Counted from the first letter of the stretch, positions 31,806 to 40,891 are shown. The stretch: 64,000 nucleotides of DNA from an uncultured Lachnospiraceae bacterium (GCA_947626985.1 CANQUG010000003.1:1-64000), one strand, 5' to 3'. Made by a program: numbers and translations. Notes: generated by a model not told the origin, from the sequence alone.

Positions 31806-33934
31806 AGCATCATTCCCGCCTGAAACGCGGCAGGAAAGCGAAAAATACGCTCTCTTCCCGAGTCAAAGGTCACTGTAAACCTGCCGGTTTTTCCGTCGCC
31901 GGCTTCTCCGCCGCCGTCATACTCCACATCCGTGATCGTACCGGCGCCGTACCTGATCTGCACTACGCGCTCGCCTATGACGGGGTCATAATCATCAGGC
32001 ACCCTGTTTCCCGGCATCATTTCTCGTCCTCCCGCCGCAGCCGCCCGTTTCTTCCCCGAAGGACGACGCATTTCCTTTATAAAACAGGACTCACGATCCG
32101 ATATCTTAAAAACAGACAGCTCATTCTTTGCCCTGGTCATTCCCACATAAAAAAGCCGCCTCTCCTCCTCGAAATCCTTCTTTTCCTGTTCTGTGGCCGA
32201 GGCAGACTGTCCCGCCGTCTTATCGGGAAACACACCGTCAAAGACGTCCATCAGATAAACCCGGTCATACTCCAGACCTTTCGAGGAATGAATCGTGGAC
32301 AGGATAAACGGACAGTCAGCCTCTCCCTTCTGATTCTTTAATATGTTCTGAAGATATCCCAGTCTGGACAGGAATCCTGCCGCGGAAGTCTCCTGATATG
32401 CCAGCACTTTCAGAATAGCCAGCTTATTTCTGTCCATATTGTTCCGATCCAGATATTCCCCGTAGCCAAGAGGCGTTTCGATGCGGAATAAAATCTTCGA
32501 GGGCGTCTCTTTCCGCATATTCTTCAGATGGGTGGCCAGCGCTCTGCACTTTCCCGTCACCAGCCCGTTTATGCCGTCCGCATAATCCACGGCCTCCAGT
32601 ACCGGAATCCTTTTCCGGGCGCTGATCCTGCACAGCTGTTCCGCCTGATCCTTTCTGAGGAAGGTCTGGCATTTAAAATAAATCCGCAGAAACAGCTCTG
32701 TATTCCCCGGATCAAAGGCAAATTTTATGATACTGGTCACATCCGCAACGATCCTGTGGGTGAAAAAAGCCATATCCACATTTTTCATTCTGTAGGGAAT
32801 CCCCCTGCGTTCCAGCTGATCCACCAGCGGAATCGCGCTCTCGTTGTCCCGGTACAGCACGGCGGTTTCCCTGAGGCAGCCATCCGCCACTTTGGCCAGA
32901 TAACCGTACTGATTCAGCCGGTTTCTCAGCTCGATATAATGAATCTCGGACCCTTCCTCCCTCACGGCCGTCATATGCTTTTCATGTCTGGCGGAATTCC
33001 GCTGAATGAATCCGTCCGCCGCCGCCACGATCTTTGCGCCGGAACGGTAATTCTGATCCATCACGAGAACCTGAGCGCCGGGATGATCCTTCTCAAAATT
33101 CAGAAGCGCCTCCGGATACGCCGCCCGGAATCCATAAATGCTCTGATCCTCATCCCCCACCATAAACAGATTCCCATTTTTTCCCGCCAGAAGTCCAATG
33201 ATAATATGCTGAATCTTCGAAGTATCCTGAGCCTCGTCCACACAGAGATACCTGTATTTGTCCCTGTAAAACTGCAGCAGTTCCGGCGAACCCTTCAGAA
33301 GTCTGTAGGCATAAAGCATCTGATCATCATAGTCCATCAGTCCGTGCTCTCTGAGATACTGATTATACTCCTTATAAATTTCCGGCAGAGGAATTCCTTC
33401 CTTCTCTCCCAGTTTTCTGATCTCCTCCTCCGGCAAAAGCATGTTTTTACAGTAGGTGATCAGCGTCCTGGCGCCCTTCACATCGCTTTCCGTGGGATAC
33501 TCCGGGAGCTGCCCGATGAGAATGTCCGTCAGAATCTTCCCGGTCATTTTTTCATCCTTCACCAGCTCAAAGGCTGATCTGCCGATCATCTGTCCGTACC
33601 GGTATATGATTCTGGCGCAGATCCCGTTTATGGTCCGGAACTCCAGAGCCCCGCCGTATTCCTCCCCAAAAACCGATGCAAACCTCCGGGACATATCCTT
33701 CGTTGCGGCTACCGTATAGGTCAGGGTAAGGATATTCTCCGGACGGATTCCCTCCACATACAGCATATAGCCCAGGCGGTGAACCAGCACCGTGGTTTTG
33801 CCGCTGCCGGGCACCGCCAGCAGAAGGACCGGCCCCTGAACCGTCTGAACCGCTTTCCTCTGTTTCTCATTGAGATGGGCGGCATACTGCGTTAAAAACT
33901 CTTCTTTTTTCATCACTTTGCGTATATCCTTCAT
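31793..33934 (-). CDS. UvrD/PcrA-like superfamily 1 DNA helicase
   Basis: An ATP-dependent 3'-5' DNA helicase for repair or recombination. SF1 motifs are intact in order: Q-motif LNEKQRKAV, Walker A AVPGSGKTT, DEAQDTSKIQ (motif II), GDEDQSIYGFRAA (III), QNYRS (IV), TIHSSKGLEYDRVYL (V) and EERRLFYVGMTRAK (VI). At 713 residues it is PcrA-sized, but divergence in the 2B region makes a strict PcrA call unsafe. The C-terminal segment (VQIRYGAGTITDVEYDG...) resembles the Tudor-like tail of PcrA. The start overlaps the stop of the oxidoreductase gene (ATGA), so the two are co-translated. No clear Shine-Dalgarno site is seen for it. Confidence 0.93.
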   Translation of the reverse strand: MKDIRKVMKKEEFLTQYAAHLNEKQRKAVQTVQGPVLLLAVPGSGKTTVLVHRLGYMLYVEGIRPENILTLTYTVAATKDMSRRFASVFGEEYGGALEFRTINGICARIIYRYGQMIGRSAFELVKDEKMTGKILTDILIGQLPEYPTESDVKGARTLITYCKNMLLPEEEIRKLGEKEGIPLPEIYKEYNQYLREHGLMDYDDQMLYAYRLLKGSPELLQFYRDKYRYLCVDEAQDTSKIQHIIIGLLAGKNGNLFMVGDEDQSIYGFRAAYPEALLNFEKDHPGAQVLVMDQNYRSGAKIVAAADGFIQRNSARHEKHMTAVREEGSEIHYIELRNRLNQYGYLAKVADGCLRETAVLYRDNESAIPLVDQLERRGIPYRMKNVDMAFFTHRIVADVTSIIKFAFDPGNTELFLRIYFKCQTFLRKDQAEQLCRISARKRIPVLEAVDYADGINGLVTGKCRALATHLKNMRKETPSKILFRIETPLGYGEYLDRNNMDRNKLAILKVLAYQETSAAGFLSRLGYLQNILKNQKGEADCPFILSTIHSSKGLEYDRVYLMDVFDGVFPDKTAGQSASATEQEKKDFEEERRLFYVGMTRAKNELSVFKISDRESCFIKEMRRPSGKKRAAAAGGREMMPGNRVPDDYDPVIGERVVQIRYGAGTITDVEYDGGGEAGDGKTGRFTVTFDSGRERIFRFPAAFQAGMMLEGG

Positions 33935-34944
33935 TCAAAAGGATACCGGAATCCCCACTGCTTCCGCAGCTGATCACACTGCCGCAGAACAGACAGGCTC
34001 TTTTCCCAGGTCATGATCTCCGGCTCCTTTCTGCCCTCGCGGAGACACCGGTTCACATACTCAATTTCGTACTGAAATCCTTCGTCCTCGATTCCGGGTA
34101 TTTTCTGCTCCACCGGACATTCCACGGTATAAGTCTCCGGACCGATAAAAACATTCATGCGGGTGGGCTTCCAGAATACAGGGACCTCGATATACCCCCG
34201 GGTTCCATAAATATACGCGTTCTGAGGCATCTCCGTCCGGATGCCGCTGGTCATCACCGCCAGCTCTCCCCGATCATACTGGGCAATATATGCAGCCTGT
34301 TCATCCACCTGCAGATGCATATCGTCCGTGTCAAAAGAGGCCAGACCCGTGAGAGCCACCGGCTCCTTATCCAGAATCATATCCGTAAAATGAAAATTGT
34401 ACACCCCCGTATCCAGAAGGCCTCCGCCCGCCCTGTACGGGTCCACCAGTCTTCCCGCGGCGCCGTCAGGAATGCGTGAAGAAAATGCCGTATGTACCGC
34501 GCGCACCTCCCCGATTCCGTCCTCGCATATCAGACTGCGGATTTTCTCCGCCATAGGAAAAAAGCGGGTCCAGACAGCCTCCATCAGAAATACCTGATGT
34601 TCCCTGGCGCAGCTGATCAGTTCCTGAAAATCCGCCGCCGTCACGGTGGCAGGCTTCTCCACCAGAACTGCCTTGCCCGCCCGCATAGCCCGCAGGGCCA
34701 GTTCCTTATGGAACGGGTGCGGCACAGGGATGTAAACCGCGTCGATATCCTCCCTGGCAAGCATTTCCTCATAGGTCAATGCTTCCGGAATATTGAATTT
34801 CCGTCTCATGGCTTCCGCCGTCTCCCTGGTTCTGGACGCAACCGCCGCGATGGTCATTCCATCCACCTGCATGGCGCCTTTCATCCACCGGTTCAAAATC
34901 TGTCCCGCGCCCAGCAGACCCCAGCGAATTTCTTTTTTCTCCAT
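33931..34944 (-). CDS. Gfo/Idh/MocA-family NAD(P)-dependent oxidoreductase
   Basis: Probable sugar or polyol dehydrogenase. The 337 residues have an N-terminal Rossmann nucleotide site (WGLLGAGQILNRWMKG), the family motif EKPATVT containing the conserved Lys, and a C-terminal alpha/beta domain with YRAGGGLLDTGVYNFHF, where Asp and His fit the active-site pattern. The substrate is unknown. It has its own promoter and overlaps the helicase gene by four bases. The pairing with a helicase has no obvious functional logic. Confidence 0.92.
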   Translation of the reverse strand: MEKKEIRWGLLGAGQILNRWMKGAMQVDGMTIAAVASRTRETAEAMRRKFNIPEALTYEEMLAREDIDAVYIPVPHPFHKELALRAMRAGKAVLVEKPATVTAADFQELISCAREHQVFLMEAVWTRFFPMAEKIRSLICEDGIGEVRAVHTAFSSRIPDGAAGRLVDPYRAGGGLLDTGVYNFHFTDMILDKEPVALTGLASFDTDDMHLQVDEQAAYIAQYDRGELAVMTSGIRTEMPQNAYIYGTRGYIEVPVFWKPTRMNVFIGPETYTVECPVEQKIPGIEDEGFQYEIEYVNRCLREGRKEPEIMTWEKSLSVLRQCDQLRKQWGFRYPFE

Positions 34945-34963
34945 TGTGATTTTTTCTCCATTC

Positions 34964-34991
34964 TTTATAAACGCTTCTTACGGTTTCTCAA
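34964..34991 (-). promoter_or_regulatory. Promoter for the oxidoreductase-helicase pair
   Basis: Minus strand: TTGAGA, 16 bases, TATAAA (5/6 match to each box), about 20 bases before the ATG region. The remaining gap to 35158 is AT-rich and shows no gene. Confidence 0.55.
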
Positions 34992-35158
34992 AAGCCGGTT
35001 TTCCAAAATGATTACTCCCGAAGCTTCATTTGTCCAACATGTTTTTTTACAAGAACTTCTTCGGCATAAACATGATTTTTATTCTACCAAACTGCAGGCT
35101 TTTCTACAACTTATGTATCTTAAAAAATACTGCCTTTTTATAAAACCAAACTGATCTT

Positions 35159-36886
35159 TTACAATGGTATACTGTCCCTCACACACAGCGCCCCGTACCC
35201 CACCTCCTCATTGGGATACCGGTCAAAGCCCGGCAGCGGCCTGGCTCCCCTTCTCAGATAAGCCTTCACCTTCTCCCCATACAAAAAGGGATCATTTCCC
35301 CGCACGATCCCCCATTCCATCAGAAGAGCGGCAGCCCCGGACACAAAAGGCACAGCAAAGGAGGTCCCCGTCCGAAGAGCATAATCTCCACCCGGAACGG
35401 GGGCCGTGATATTCACCCCCGGCGCCGCCAGATCCGGCTTCCGCAGAAGAAGCTCCGCGCTTCCCCTCCCGGAAAAATCCGCAAAGGAATCGTTTCCGGA
35501 ATCATATGCCGCCACAGAGATCACCCGGAAGGCAGTGGCGGGAATCGTAAGCGTCCCTCCTGCCTGAGGAAGAAAAAATCCCGTATCGTTGTTCAGAACA
35601 CCGCCTCCCGGAAGCCAGAGATCATACTCTCCCTCCCGGATATTCTTCCCCCTGAGGATGATCCTCCAGACTCCGCTTGCCACATAGGTATCTACAGGAA
35701 TAAAATCCAGATAAATCTCCTGAGTGATCTGGAACGGACCGGGCTGTCCATAATAAACCAGAAGCTCCGTATCTCCCAGACGGTACCGCTGAGCTCCCAG
35801 ACTTTCATAGAGAGGGCCGATCCTCCTCCCGGACGGAGCCTCCACAAAAATCTCCATTTCATCCGCATATTCTTTCCAGATCTGAACATTCAGCATGGGT
35901 TCATAGGGACTCACCCCCAGTTCAATCTCCCTGGTCTCTCCCCCGGACACCTTCCCGGCCGCATGAATATTATCCCTTCCGTTGTTCCCTGTCGCCGCGC
36001 AGATCACCACCCGGCCCATATTGGCCACACTGTTGATATAGGTTTCCAGCAGGGAATCCCCCCTGTGAGAGCCGTAATTATTTCCAAAGCTGAGATTGAT
36101 CACCATGGGCCTTCCCATCTCCAGAGACTGCCTGACCAGATAATCGATTCCCTGAATCAGTTCTGTAGTTCTGGGGAAGCAGTTTTCCCTGACCGGTCCC
36201 ATTTTTACCACCAGCAGATCACTTTCGTAGGCCACGCCCCGATTCTGTCCCCCGGACGCCCTGCCGCTGCCCGCGGCGATCCCCAGAACAGAGGTTCCGT
36301 GACCGCTGAGGTCCCGCTCTCCCACCAGCTCATATCCTTCCTCCGCCGGAAGGGAAAGCGCCTCGTCAATCTCCTCTTTGGCGTACTCCCTGCCCATGGC
36401 GTATCCCCGGGGAGGGCGGCCCCCTCCGCTCTGATCCCACATTTTCAAAATTCTCGTAGTTCCGTCATCATTGCAAAAATCCGGATGACGATAATCCACC
36501 CCGGAATCCACAATACCCACCAGAATTCCTCTGCCCGTCAGACCCTTCCGGCCGATCTGCACCGGCCGGATGCAGCTGGCCTCAGTCCCCTGATACAGGT
36601 TAAAGTACAGCTGCCTCGGTTTCTCCACAAACTCAATCTGCGGTCTGTCAGAATAGGCGTCCAGAAGCTGCTCCGGCAGCGTCACCACCGCAAACCCGCC
36701 CAGCAGCGGAACCACCGTAATTCCCTCACCCGTCAGTCCTTCCTCAGGTCCCGTGTATTTTACCAGCACTTCCCAGCTTCGGAGCTCCTCGTCATACCCG
36801 ACGTTGAGATTCCAGGATTTCTCCCGCTCCCGCTCCGTAGCGTCCTCCGCAAGATTTAACAAATCGTCCAGCTTCTGATCCGCCAT
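35159..36886 (-). CDS. S8 subtilisin-like serine peptidase, Csp type
   Basis: A 575-residue subtilase with an N-terminal prodomain-like region (about 30-95) and no signal peptide. The catalytic triad is intact: Asp127 (GIVDSGVDYRHPDF), His196 (SGHGTSV) and Ser509 (GTSFAVPFVSGAAALL), with the oxyanion Asn likely in CAATGNNGRDN. A large insert of about 170 residues lies between the Asn and Ser regions, forming the jelly-roll domain seen in clostridial Csp proteases. Csp proteins process the spore cortex hydrolase SleC or sense germinants, but many Clostridia have Csp-like subtilases of unknown role. It is single, with no sleC nearby, and is divergent from the DUF2284 gene. GGAGCGGAG precedes the ATG. 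Confidence 0.9.
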   Translation of the reverse strand: MADQKLDDLLNLAEDATEREREKSWNLNVGYDEELRSWEVLVKYTGPEEGLTGEGITVVPLLGGFAVVTLPEQLLDAYSDRPQIEFVEKPRQLYFNLYQGTEASCIRPVQIGRKGLTGRGILVGIVDSGVDYRHPDFCNDDGTTRILKMWDQSGGGRPPRGYAMGREYAKEEIDEALSLPAEEGYELVGERDLSGHGTSVLGIAAGSGRASGGQNRGVAYESDLLVVKMGPVRENCFPRTTELIQGIDYLVRQSLEMGRPMVINLSFGNNYGSHRGDSLLETYINSVANMGRVVICAATGNNGRDNIHAAGKVSGGETREIELGVSPYEPMLNVQIWKEYADEMEIFVEAPSGRRIGPLYESLGAQRYRLGDTELLVYYGQPGPFQITQEIYLDFIPVDTYVASGVWRIILRGKNIREGEYDLWLPGGGVLNNDTGFFLPQAGGTLTIPATAFRVISVAAYDSGNDSFADFSGRGSAELLLRKPDLAAPGVNITAPVPGGDYALRTGTSFAVPFVSGAAALLMEWGIVRGNDPFLYGEKVKAYLRRGARPLPGFDRYPNEEVGYGALCVRDSIPL

Positions 36887-36975
36887 TGGCTCCGCTCCAT
36901 GATAGTTTCTTACAAATGTATGCGCCGGCCATAAGAATTATTCACAGGACTCCGGAATATTTTAACACTCCTGAT

Positions 36976-37004
36976 TGTCTGTTTCCGGGATCAGTGATAT
37001 ACTT
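36976..37004 (+). promoter_or_regulatory. Promoter for the DUF2284 gene
   Basis: TTGTCT, 17 bases, TATACT, about 33 bases before the ATG. Confidence 0.6.
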
Positions 37005-37037
37005 TTATATATATCTTTTCGGCAAGGAGGTACCGCC

Positions 37038-37592
37038 ATGTATACCATTTCACGTCACGAAGCAACCGTTTCTGTATCACAGTACTTTGAAAATTATGTG
37101 GATATTCCCACCTTCCTGGCTGCCTGTCAGGCATGCCCCAATTATGGAAACATATGGTCCTGTCCGCCCTACGATTTCGATGTGGAGGCCTTCTGGAAGC
37201 GTTTCTCCACCCTGCAGCTCCTCGCGTCGAAAATCACCTTTTCCGAGGAAATGCTGGCAAAAACCTACTCTCCGGAAGAGCAGCGCTCCCTTCTGAACAA
37301 GATCCTTGTGCCGGAAAAAGCGGACCTGTCCAACGAGATGACGGAACGTGAAAAGGAATACCCGGGAAGCGTCAGCCTCTCCGCCGGAAGCTGCGGGAAC
37401 TGCGAAGGCGGATGCTCCAGACCTCACGGTCAGCCCTGCCGCTTTCCTCAGACCATGCGCCACTCCATCGAATCCCTCGGGGGAAACGTGGGACTCACCA
37501 TTGAAAAGCTCATGGGGCTCCATCTGGAATGGATGGAGGAAGGACGCCTTCCTCACCATTTTGTACTGGTCTGCGGACTCCTGATCCCGTAA
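37038..37592 (+). CDS. DUF2284-type predicted metal-binding protein
   Basis: A 184-residue Cys-rich cytoplasmic protein resembling the DUF2284 family. Likely metal or Fe-S ligands are CQACPNYGNIWSCPPY near the N-terminus and CGNCEGGCSRPHGQPC at about 120-135. Function is not established in the family as far as I know. The track starts at 36975. I use the ATG at 37038, since AAGGAGG lies seven bases upstream and a promoter sits inside the extension. It is monocistronic and ends at a two-way hairpin terminator. Confidence 0.85.
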   Translation: MYTISRHEATVSVSQYFENYVDIPTFLAACQACPNYGNIWSCPPYDFDVEAFWKRFSTLQLLASKITFSEEMLAKTYSPEEQRSLLNKILVPEKADLSNEMTEREKEYPGSVSLSAGSCGNCEGGCSRPHGQPCRFPQTMRHSIESLGGNVGLTIEKLMGLHLEWMEEGRLPHHFVLVCGLLIP

Positions 37593-37652
37593 CCAAGGAA
37601 AAATATCCCGCATCTTCCGGAAAAATTTCCGCGGTACAATATCATCCCGCGC

Positions 37653-37697
37653 AAAAGAGGGATTTTCCACCATATCCCTGTGAAAAATCCCTCTTTT
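37653..37697. terminator. Bidirectional terminator between convergent genes
   Basis: AAAAGAGGGATTTT...CAC pairs with GTG...AAAATCCCTCTTTT, giving A/T-rich ends on both strands. It lies between the DUF2284 stop and the NUDIX stop. Confidence 0.85.
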
Positions 37698-37714
37698 CAT
37701 CATTTATGGCAGTA

Positions 37715-38338
37715 CTATATCTCCTTCTCCAGCGCGTGAAGAAACCCGAAGGGCTCTTTATCCTCCAGAAAATGCATCAGCATATAGGCGCACATAATCG
37801 CCACGTTTTCCTCCTTCAAAATACGCCGCACCTCCGCCCTGTCAGCAAGGACGATCTCAATCTCCTCACTGTCCTCCTGAGCTTCCTTGCTGATTTCACC
37901 GCTGGCATATCCATACACCGTGGCGCAGGATTCGTCCGTCAGGCCGACGGTGGTAAAATACGGCTTCTCGTAAGCCGGATCCACATTCAGCGGCTCCAGC
38001 GTCAGACCGGTCTCCTCATATAATTCCCTCACGGCTCCCTGATGAAATTCCTCCCCCGGTTCCACCAGCCCCGCCGGAAACTCATACACATAATCGTCCA
38101 GAGTATAACGATATTGACGGATCAGCACCACTTTGTCCCGGTTTTCCCCGTAAATACTGTAAATTACAACGCCGTCCGGATGATTTTCGTGGGTGGTCAG
38201 CTTCAGCTCCTCCACATTTTTTGCCCGGGAGGCTACCTGATAGGCCACGGGCGTATTGTGCACGCTGGTGGCTTTTACATAATATAAATTCACATGACTG
38301 TTGCGGGTTCCCTGTTCCACGCCTTCTATTTTTCCCAT
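37715..38338 (-). CDS. NUDIX hydrolase, ADP-ribose pyrophosphatase-like
   Basis: Hydrolyses a nucleoside diphosphate linked to another group, probably ADP-ribose. The NUDIX box GX5EX7REUXEEXGU is complete: GLVEPGEEFHQGAVRELYEETGL. The upstream DKVVLIRQYRYTLDDYVYEFPAG is the ADP-ribose pyrophosphatase signature region. The ORF extends to 38476, but the promoter lies inside that stretch and AGAGGAA precedes the ATG at 38338, giving 207 residues. Single gene. Confidence 0.9.
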   Translation of the reverse strand: MGKIEGVEQGTRNSHVNLYYVKATSVHNTPVAYQVASRAKNVEELKLTTHENHPDGVVIYSIYGENRDKVVLIRQYRYTLDDYVYEFPAGLVEPGEEFHQGAVRELYEETGLTLEPLNVDPAYEKPYFTTVGLTDESCATVYGYASGEISKEAQEDSEEIEIVLADRAEVRRILKEENVAIMCAYMLMHFLEDKEPFGFLHALEKEI

Positions 38339-38380
38339 AGAATTTCCTCTCTGCTCAGTGATTTTCATCGATTTTCGTCT

Positions 38381-38409
38381 ATTATACAGTTTCCATCTGC
38401 AAAAAACAA
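38381..38409 (-). promoter_or_regulatory. Promoter for the NUDIX gene
   Basis: Minus strand: TTGTTT, 17 bases, perfect TATAAT. The predicted start is about 36 bases before the ATG. Confidence 0.55.
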
Positions 38410-38527
38410 CCGTTTTCCATGCCCCCTCCGGCCCGGGACAGCCCCCGGAAGCGCCTGTCCTGTTATGCCAAAACACAGAACGTATATTCTTTTTTGAGCC
38501 TTCAACTGTCAGAATTTCCTATAGCAC

Positions 38528-38571
38528 AACAAGACTTATATCATGACCACAGTCACAATATAAGTCTTGTT
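38528..38571. repeat. 44-base perfect-stem palindrome
   Basis: AACAAGACTTATAT and its exact complement form a 14-bp stem; within the loop TGAC-CACA-GTCA adds a second stem. It lies between the Rpn-type nuclease stop and the NUDIX promoter. No U-run follows on either strand, so it may be a REP-like element or a U-less terminator. Confidence 0.7.
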
Positions 38572-38653
38572 CTTTCACCTGATACGGATATCCTTTTTTC
38601 TCCTGAGCGCCTTCCGTCAGAACTTCTCCGCTTTCTTCATCTGCTTTCCCGTT

Positions 38654-39595
38654 TCATAGTTCTTCGACGTTTAAATATGCTTCCAGTTCCTCTTCTTTCA
38701 CATTAAGACGCTTCGCAGCTTCCAGAGGTGTAAAAACTCCCTCCTTAATCAGGTCGGCATACAATTGGCGTTTACCCTTTTCGACGCCGATGCGTTCGCC
38801 TTCCCGCCATATGGTCTTGGCTTCATATTCAAGAATTTCGCCACCCATGACTGCCGCCACCCCTTTCCTGACTTTTTCGTAGTTTGCCGCTATCTTTTCC
38901 GCAACCTCCTTCATCATTGCTGTAAGGGACTGCCGCACAAACTCGCTGATCTCCCCGGCCTGTACAAATTCCTCCAGACGCAGACAGATTTCTGCAAGCT
39001 CTTCCTGCAGCTTCTGAAGGTGCTCCCCATTTTTCTCATAGTCCGCAAAATTTTTTTCATGGACAAAAATGTAAAACGGAAGCAGAAACAGCAGCTTCTT
39101 TCTGAAAATTTCCTCTATTGTATACTTTTGGGTCTTCACCACCGGGATTCCATAAGAAACGTTTCCACCCGGCGTCCGGATCTCCAATGTCATTTTATCC
39201 GGAGTATTTTTCGTATGCCGCAGATACAGCACTGCCGATTTAGGAAATGTGACGACGAATTTTTCACCCTCCATTTTCCCTTCCTCCAGCGCGATCTGCG
39301 CGTCATACTCAAACATGCGCATCACCATAGTACTGTCCGTCGTGCTCTGGCACTCTATGTGATAATTTTTGTTCACCTTCCCGCAGATCCGGAAACTGGT
39401 ATCTGTGATCCTCTCTTTTGTATTTCCCTCCGGCTGCGCTATGAAATGCTCATTATGAAGAAGAATGATCTGCTCATCTCCCGAATAAACTTCCCCGAAC
39501 ACTTCATTTACCACCGGGATTATCAGACTGGTACAATCGTGCAGCATCGTTCCAAATACGTTGTCATAAACCGTATTTTCTACTCCGGTTTCCAT
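38654..39595 (-). CDS. Rpn-family PD-(D/E)XK nuclease / transposase-like protein
   Basis: Resembles the Rpn (recombination-promoting nuclease) proteins, abundant in Lachnospiraceae. Nuclease-type motifs: DNVFGTML near the N-terminus, ITDTSFRI (Asp) and NYHIECQS (Glu-x-Gln), followed by VMRMFEYDAQIAL. The C-terminal part is helical and ends with a typical DLIKEGVFTPLEAAKRLNVKEEELEAYL. The track starts at 39655. GAAAGGGG lies before the ATG at 39595 and gives 313 residues. Such genes are often multi-copy. No flanking inverted repeats prove mobility here, though a palindrome lies downstream. Confidence 0.85.
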   Translation of the reverse strand: METGVENTVYDNVFGTMLHDCTSLIIPVVNEVFGEVYSGDEQIILLHNEHFIAQPEGNTKERITDTSFRICGKVNKNYHIECQSTTDSTMVMRMFEYDAQIALEEGKMEGEKFVVTFPKSAVLYLRHTKNTPDKMTLEIRTPGGNVSYGIPVVKTQKYTIEEIFRKKLLFLLPFYIFVHEKNFADYEKNGEHLQKLQEELAEICLRLEEFVQAGEISEFVRQSLTAMMKEVAEKIAANYEKVRKGVAAVMGGEILEYEAKTIWREGERIGVEKGKRQLYADLIKEGVFTPLEAAKRLNVKEEELEAYLNVEEL

Positions 39596-39682
39596 CTGTA
39601 CCCCTTTCTGGATGCAGAAAACCAGTAAGCGGAAGGATGCTGACGGAAGGCACATAACAAAAATTTACGGCAGCTTATTTTT

Positions 39683-40333
39683 TCAGTCTCCCCGTAACAC
39701 CACACGAATTCTCTTATAAATAAAGAACACGATAATGGCTGTCAGAGTATATTTAAACAGATTAAAAGGCACGATAATCAGCGCCACAAAGCCCAGCAGG
39801 CTGTTCACAGAGCTGTGCACCGCGGCTCCCATCTCAATAAAAGCTTCAATGGGCATTCCGAAGGCTTTGCCATAGGCCGGAAGCAGCACAAAAGCGTTGA
39901 TAAAGCAGGCTGCCAGAGTGGTGAGCACGGTTCCCACGGCCATTCCGGCCACAGCGTGTACTCTGCTCTTGGTTCCGCGGAAGCGATAAAGCACGCCTGC
40001 AGGCACCACGAATGTACAGCCAAAGATAAAGTTCGCCACATCTCCCACACCGGCCGTAATGGTTCCCTTGGTCACCAGATGCACCAGAATCTTCACCAGC
40101 TCCGTGATCACCCCGGCCACGGGTCCCATGGCGAAGGACGCGATCAGCACCGGGATCTCAGAGAAATCCAGCTGATAGAAGGAAGGTGCCAGGAAGGGAA
40201 GGGGAAACTCCAGATTCATCAGAACTCCTGCTACTGCGCCCAGCATGGCGATCTGCGTGATCGTCCTGGTGCGGCTCCTCTGCATAATGTTGCCGTCATT
40301 GAGATTTCCGTTTCTTAATACCTGTTCACTCAT
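39683..40333 (-). CDS. ribU: ECF transporter riboflavin-binding S component RibU
   Basis: Membrane substrate-capture subunit for riboflavin uptake, working with a shared ECF energising module encoded elsewhere. The 216 residues have about six membrane segments and the RibU-like stretch LEFPLPFLAPSFYQLDFSEIPVLIASFAMGP. The FMN riboswitch in the leader gives the substrate with high confidence. The ORF extends to 40450, but AAGGAGAG fixes the ATG at 40333. It is monocistronic. Confidence 0.96.
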   Translation of the reverse strand: MSEQVLRNGNLNDGNIMQRSRTRTITQIAMLGAVAGVLMNLEFPLPFLAPSFYQLDFSEIPVLIASFAMGPVAGVITELVKILVHLVTKGTITAGVGDVANFIFGCTFVVPAGVLYRFRGTKSRVHAVAGMAVGTVLTTLAACFINAFVLLPAYGKAFGMPIEAFIEMGAAVHSSVNSLLGFVALIIVPFNLFKYTLTAIIVFFIYKRIRVVLRGD

Positions 40334-40516
40334 ACCGTTCTCTCCTTTTTTGAAATATTCTTTTATTTGTGATCCCTGCAGACTCCCGCGGCAAACCGCC
40401 CCGCCCGGATCACAGCTGTTTCGTAAAAGAAAATTCCTGCCAAAGATCATGCCCCCTGCGGGTCCTTTTCCTGCTCCGCTGAAATCTCACGATCCGTCCG
40501 TTTTCAGACTCCCGGC

Positions 40517-40547
40517 AAAAAAAGAACCCCGGAAAAATATCCGGGGG
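40517..40547 (-). terminator. Riboswitch-controlled terminator before ribU
   Basis: Minus strand: CCCCGGATATTTTTCCGGGG followed by TTCTTTTTTT, between the FMN aptamer and the ribU ATG. This is the expression platform of the riboswitch: FMN binding should favour this hairpin and stop transcription. Confidence 0.88.
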
Positions 40548-40573
40548 CATTGAGCACGTATGAAATAAGCGTG

Positions 40574-40700
40574 TTCTTCTCTCATCCAGACTATACTGTC
40601 GGTTTTGGAATTCGTGCGCTGACACGTCACCAAATCAACCGCAACTGCGGCTCGCGGACTGTACCGCCGGTAGGGAATCTCACCCTGCCCCGAAGAATTT
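40574..40700 (-). ncRNA. FMN riboswitch (RFN element)
   Basis: Minus strand carries the conserved core: TTCGGGGCAGGGTGAGATTC, ACCGGCGGTACAGTCCGCGAGC, TGATTTGGTGACGTG, AATTCCAAAACCGACAGTAT and GTCTGGATGAGAGAAGAA. All paired regions of the RFN element are present. It controls ribU directly downstream. Confidence 0.97.
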
Positions 40701-40716
40701 TCTTTTATACGTTGTT

Positions 40717-40745
40717 ATTATAACTCTATAAAGTACAGATTTCAA
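40717..40745 (-). promoter_or_regulatory. Promoter of the riboswitch-ribU transcript
   Basis: Minus strand: TTGAAA, 17 bases, perfect TATAAT. The transcript start would be just upstream of the aptamer. Confidence 0.8.
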
Positions 40746-40836
40746 TAGGGGGTACGAATTTTCACAAAATTTTTTCCTCTCAGTCTTCCGGAATAAAAAA
40801 GCATTCCACCTCTCCATAATTTATACATTTTTTATG

Positions 40837-40850
40837 TGGACGTGCGTCCA
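40837..40850. promoter_or_regulatory. Palindromic operator candidate upstream of the LacI gene
   Basis: TGGACG-TG-CGTCCA is a perfect 6-bp inverted repeat, weakly extended by TAT/ATA on each side. It lies 12 bases before the -35 box of the lacI-type gene and could be an autoregulatory site. Confidence 0.35.
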
Positions 40851-40862
40851 TATATTTGAAAA

Positions 40863-40891
40863 TTGATAAAAATACATAATGCAGATACAAT
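40863..40891 (+). promoter_or_regulatory. Promoter of the LacI-family gene
   Basis: TTGATA, 17 bases, TACAAT (5/6 each), about 98 bases before the proposed start. Confidence 0.65.
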
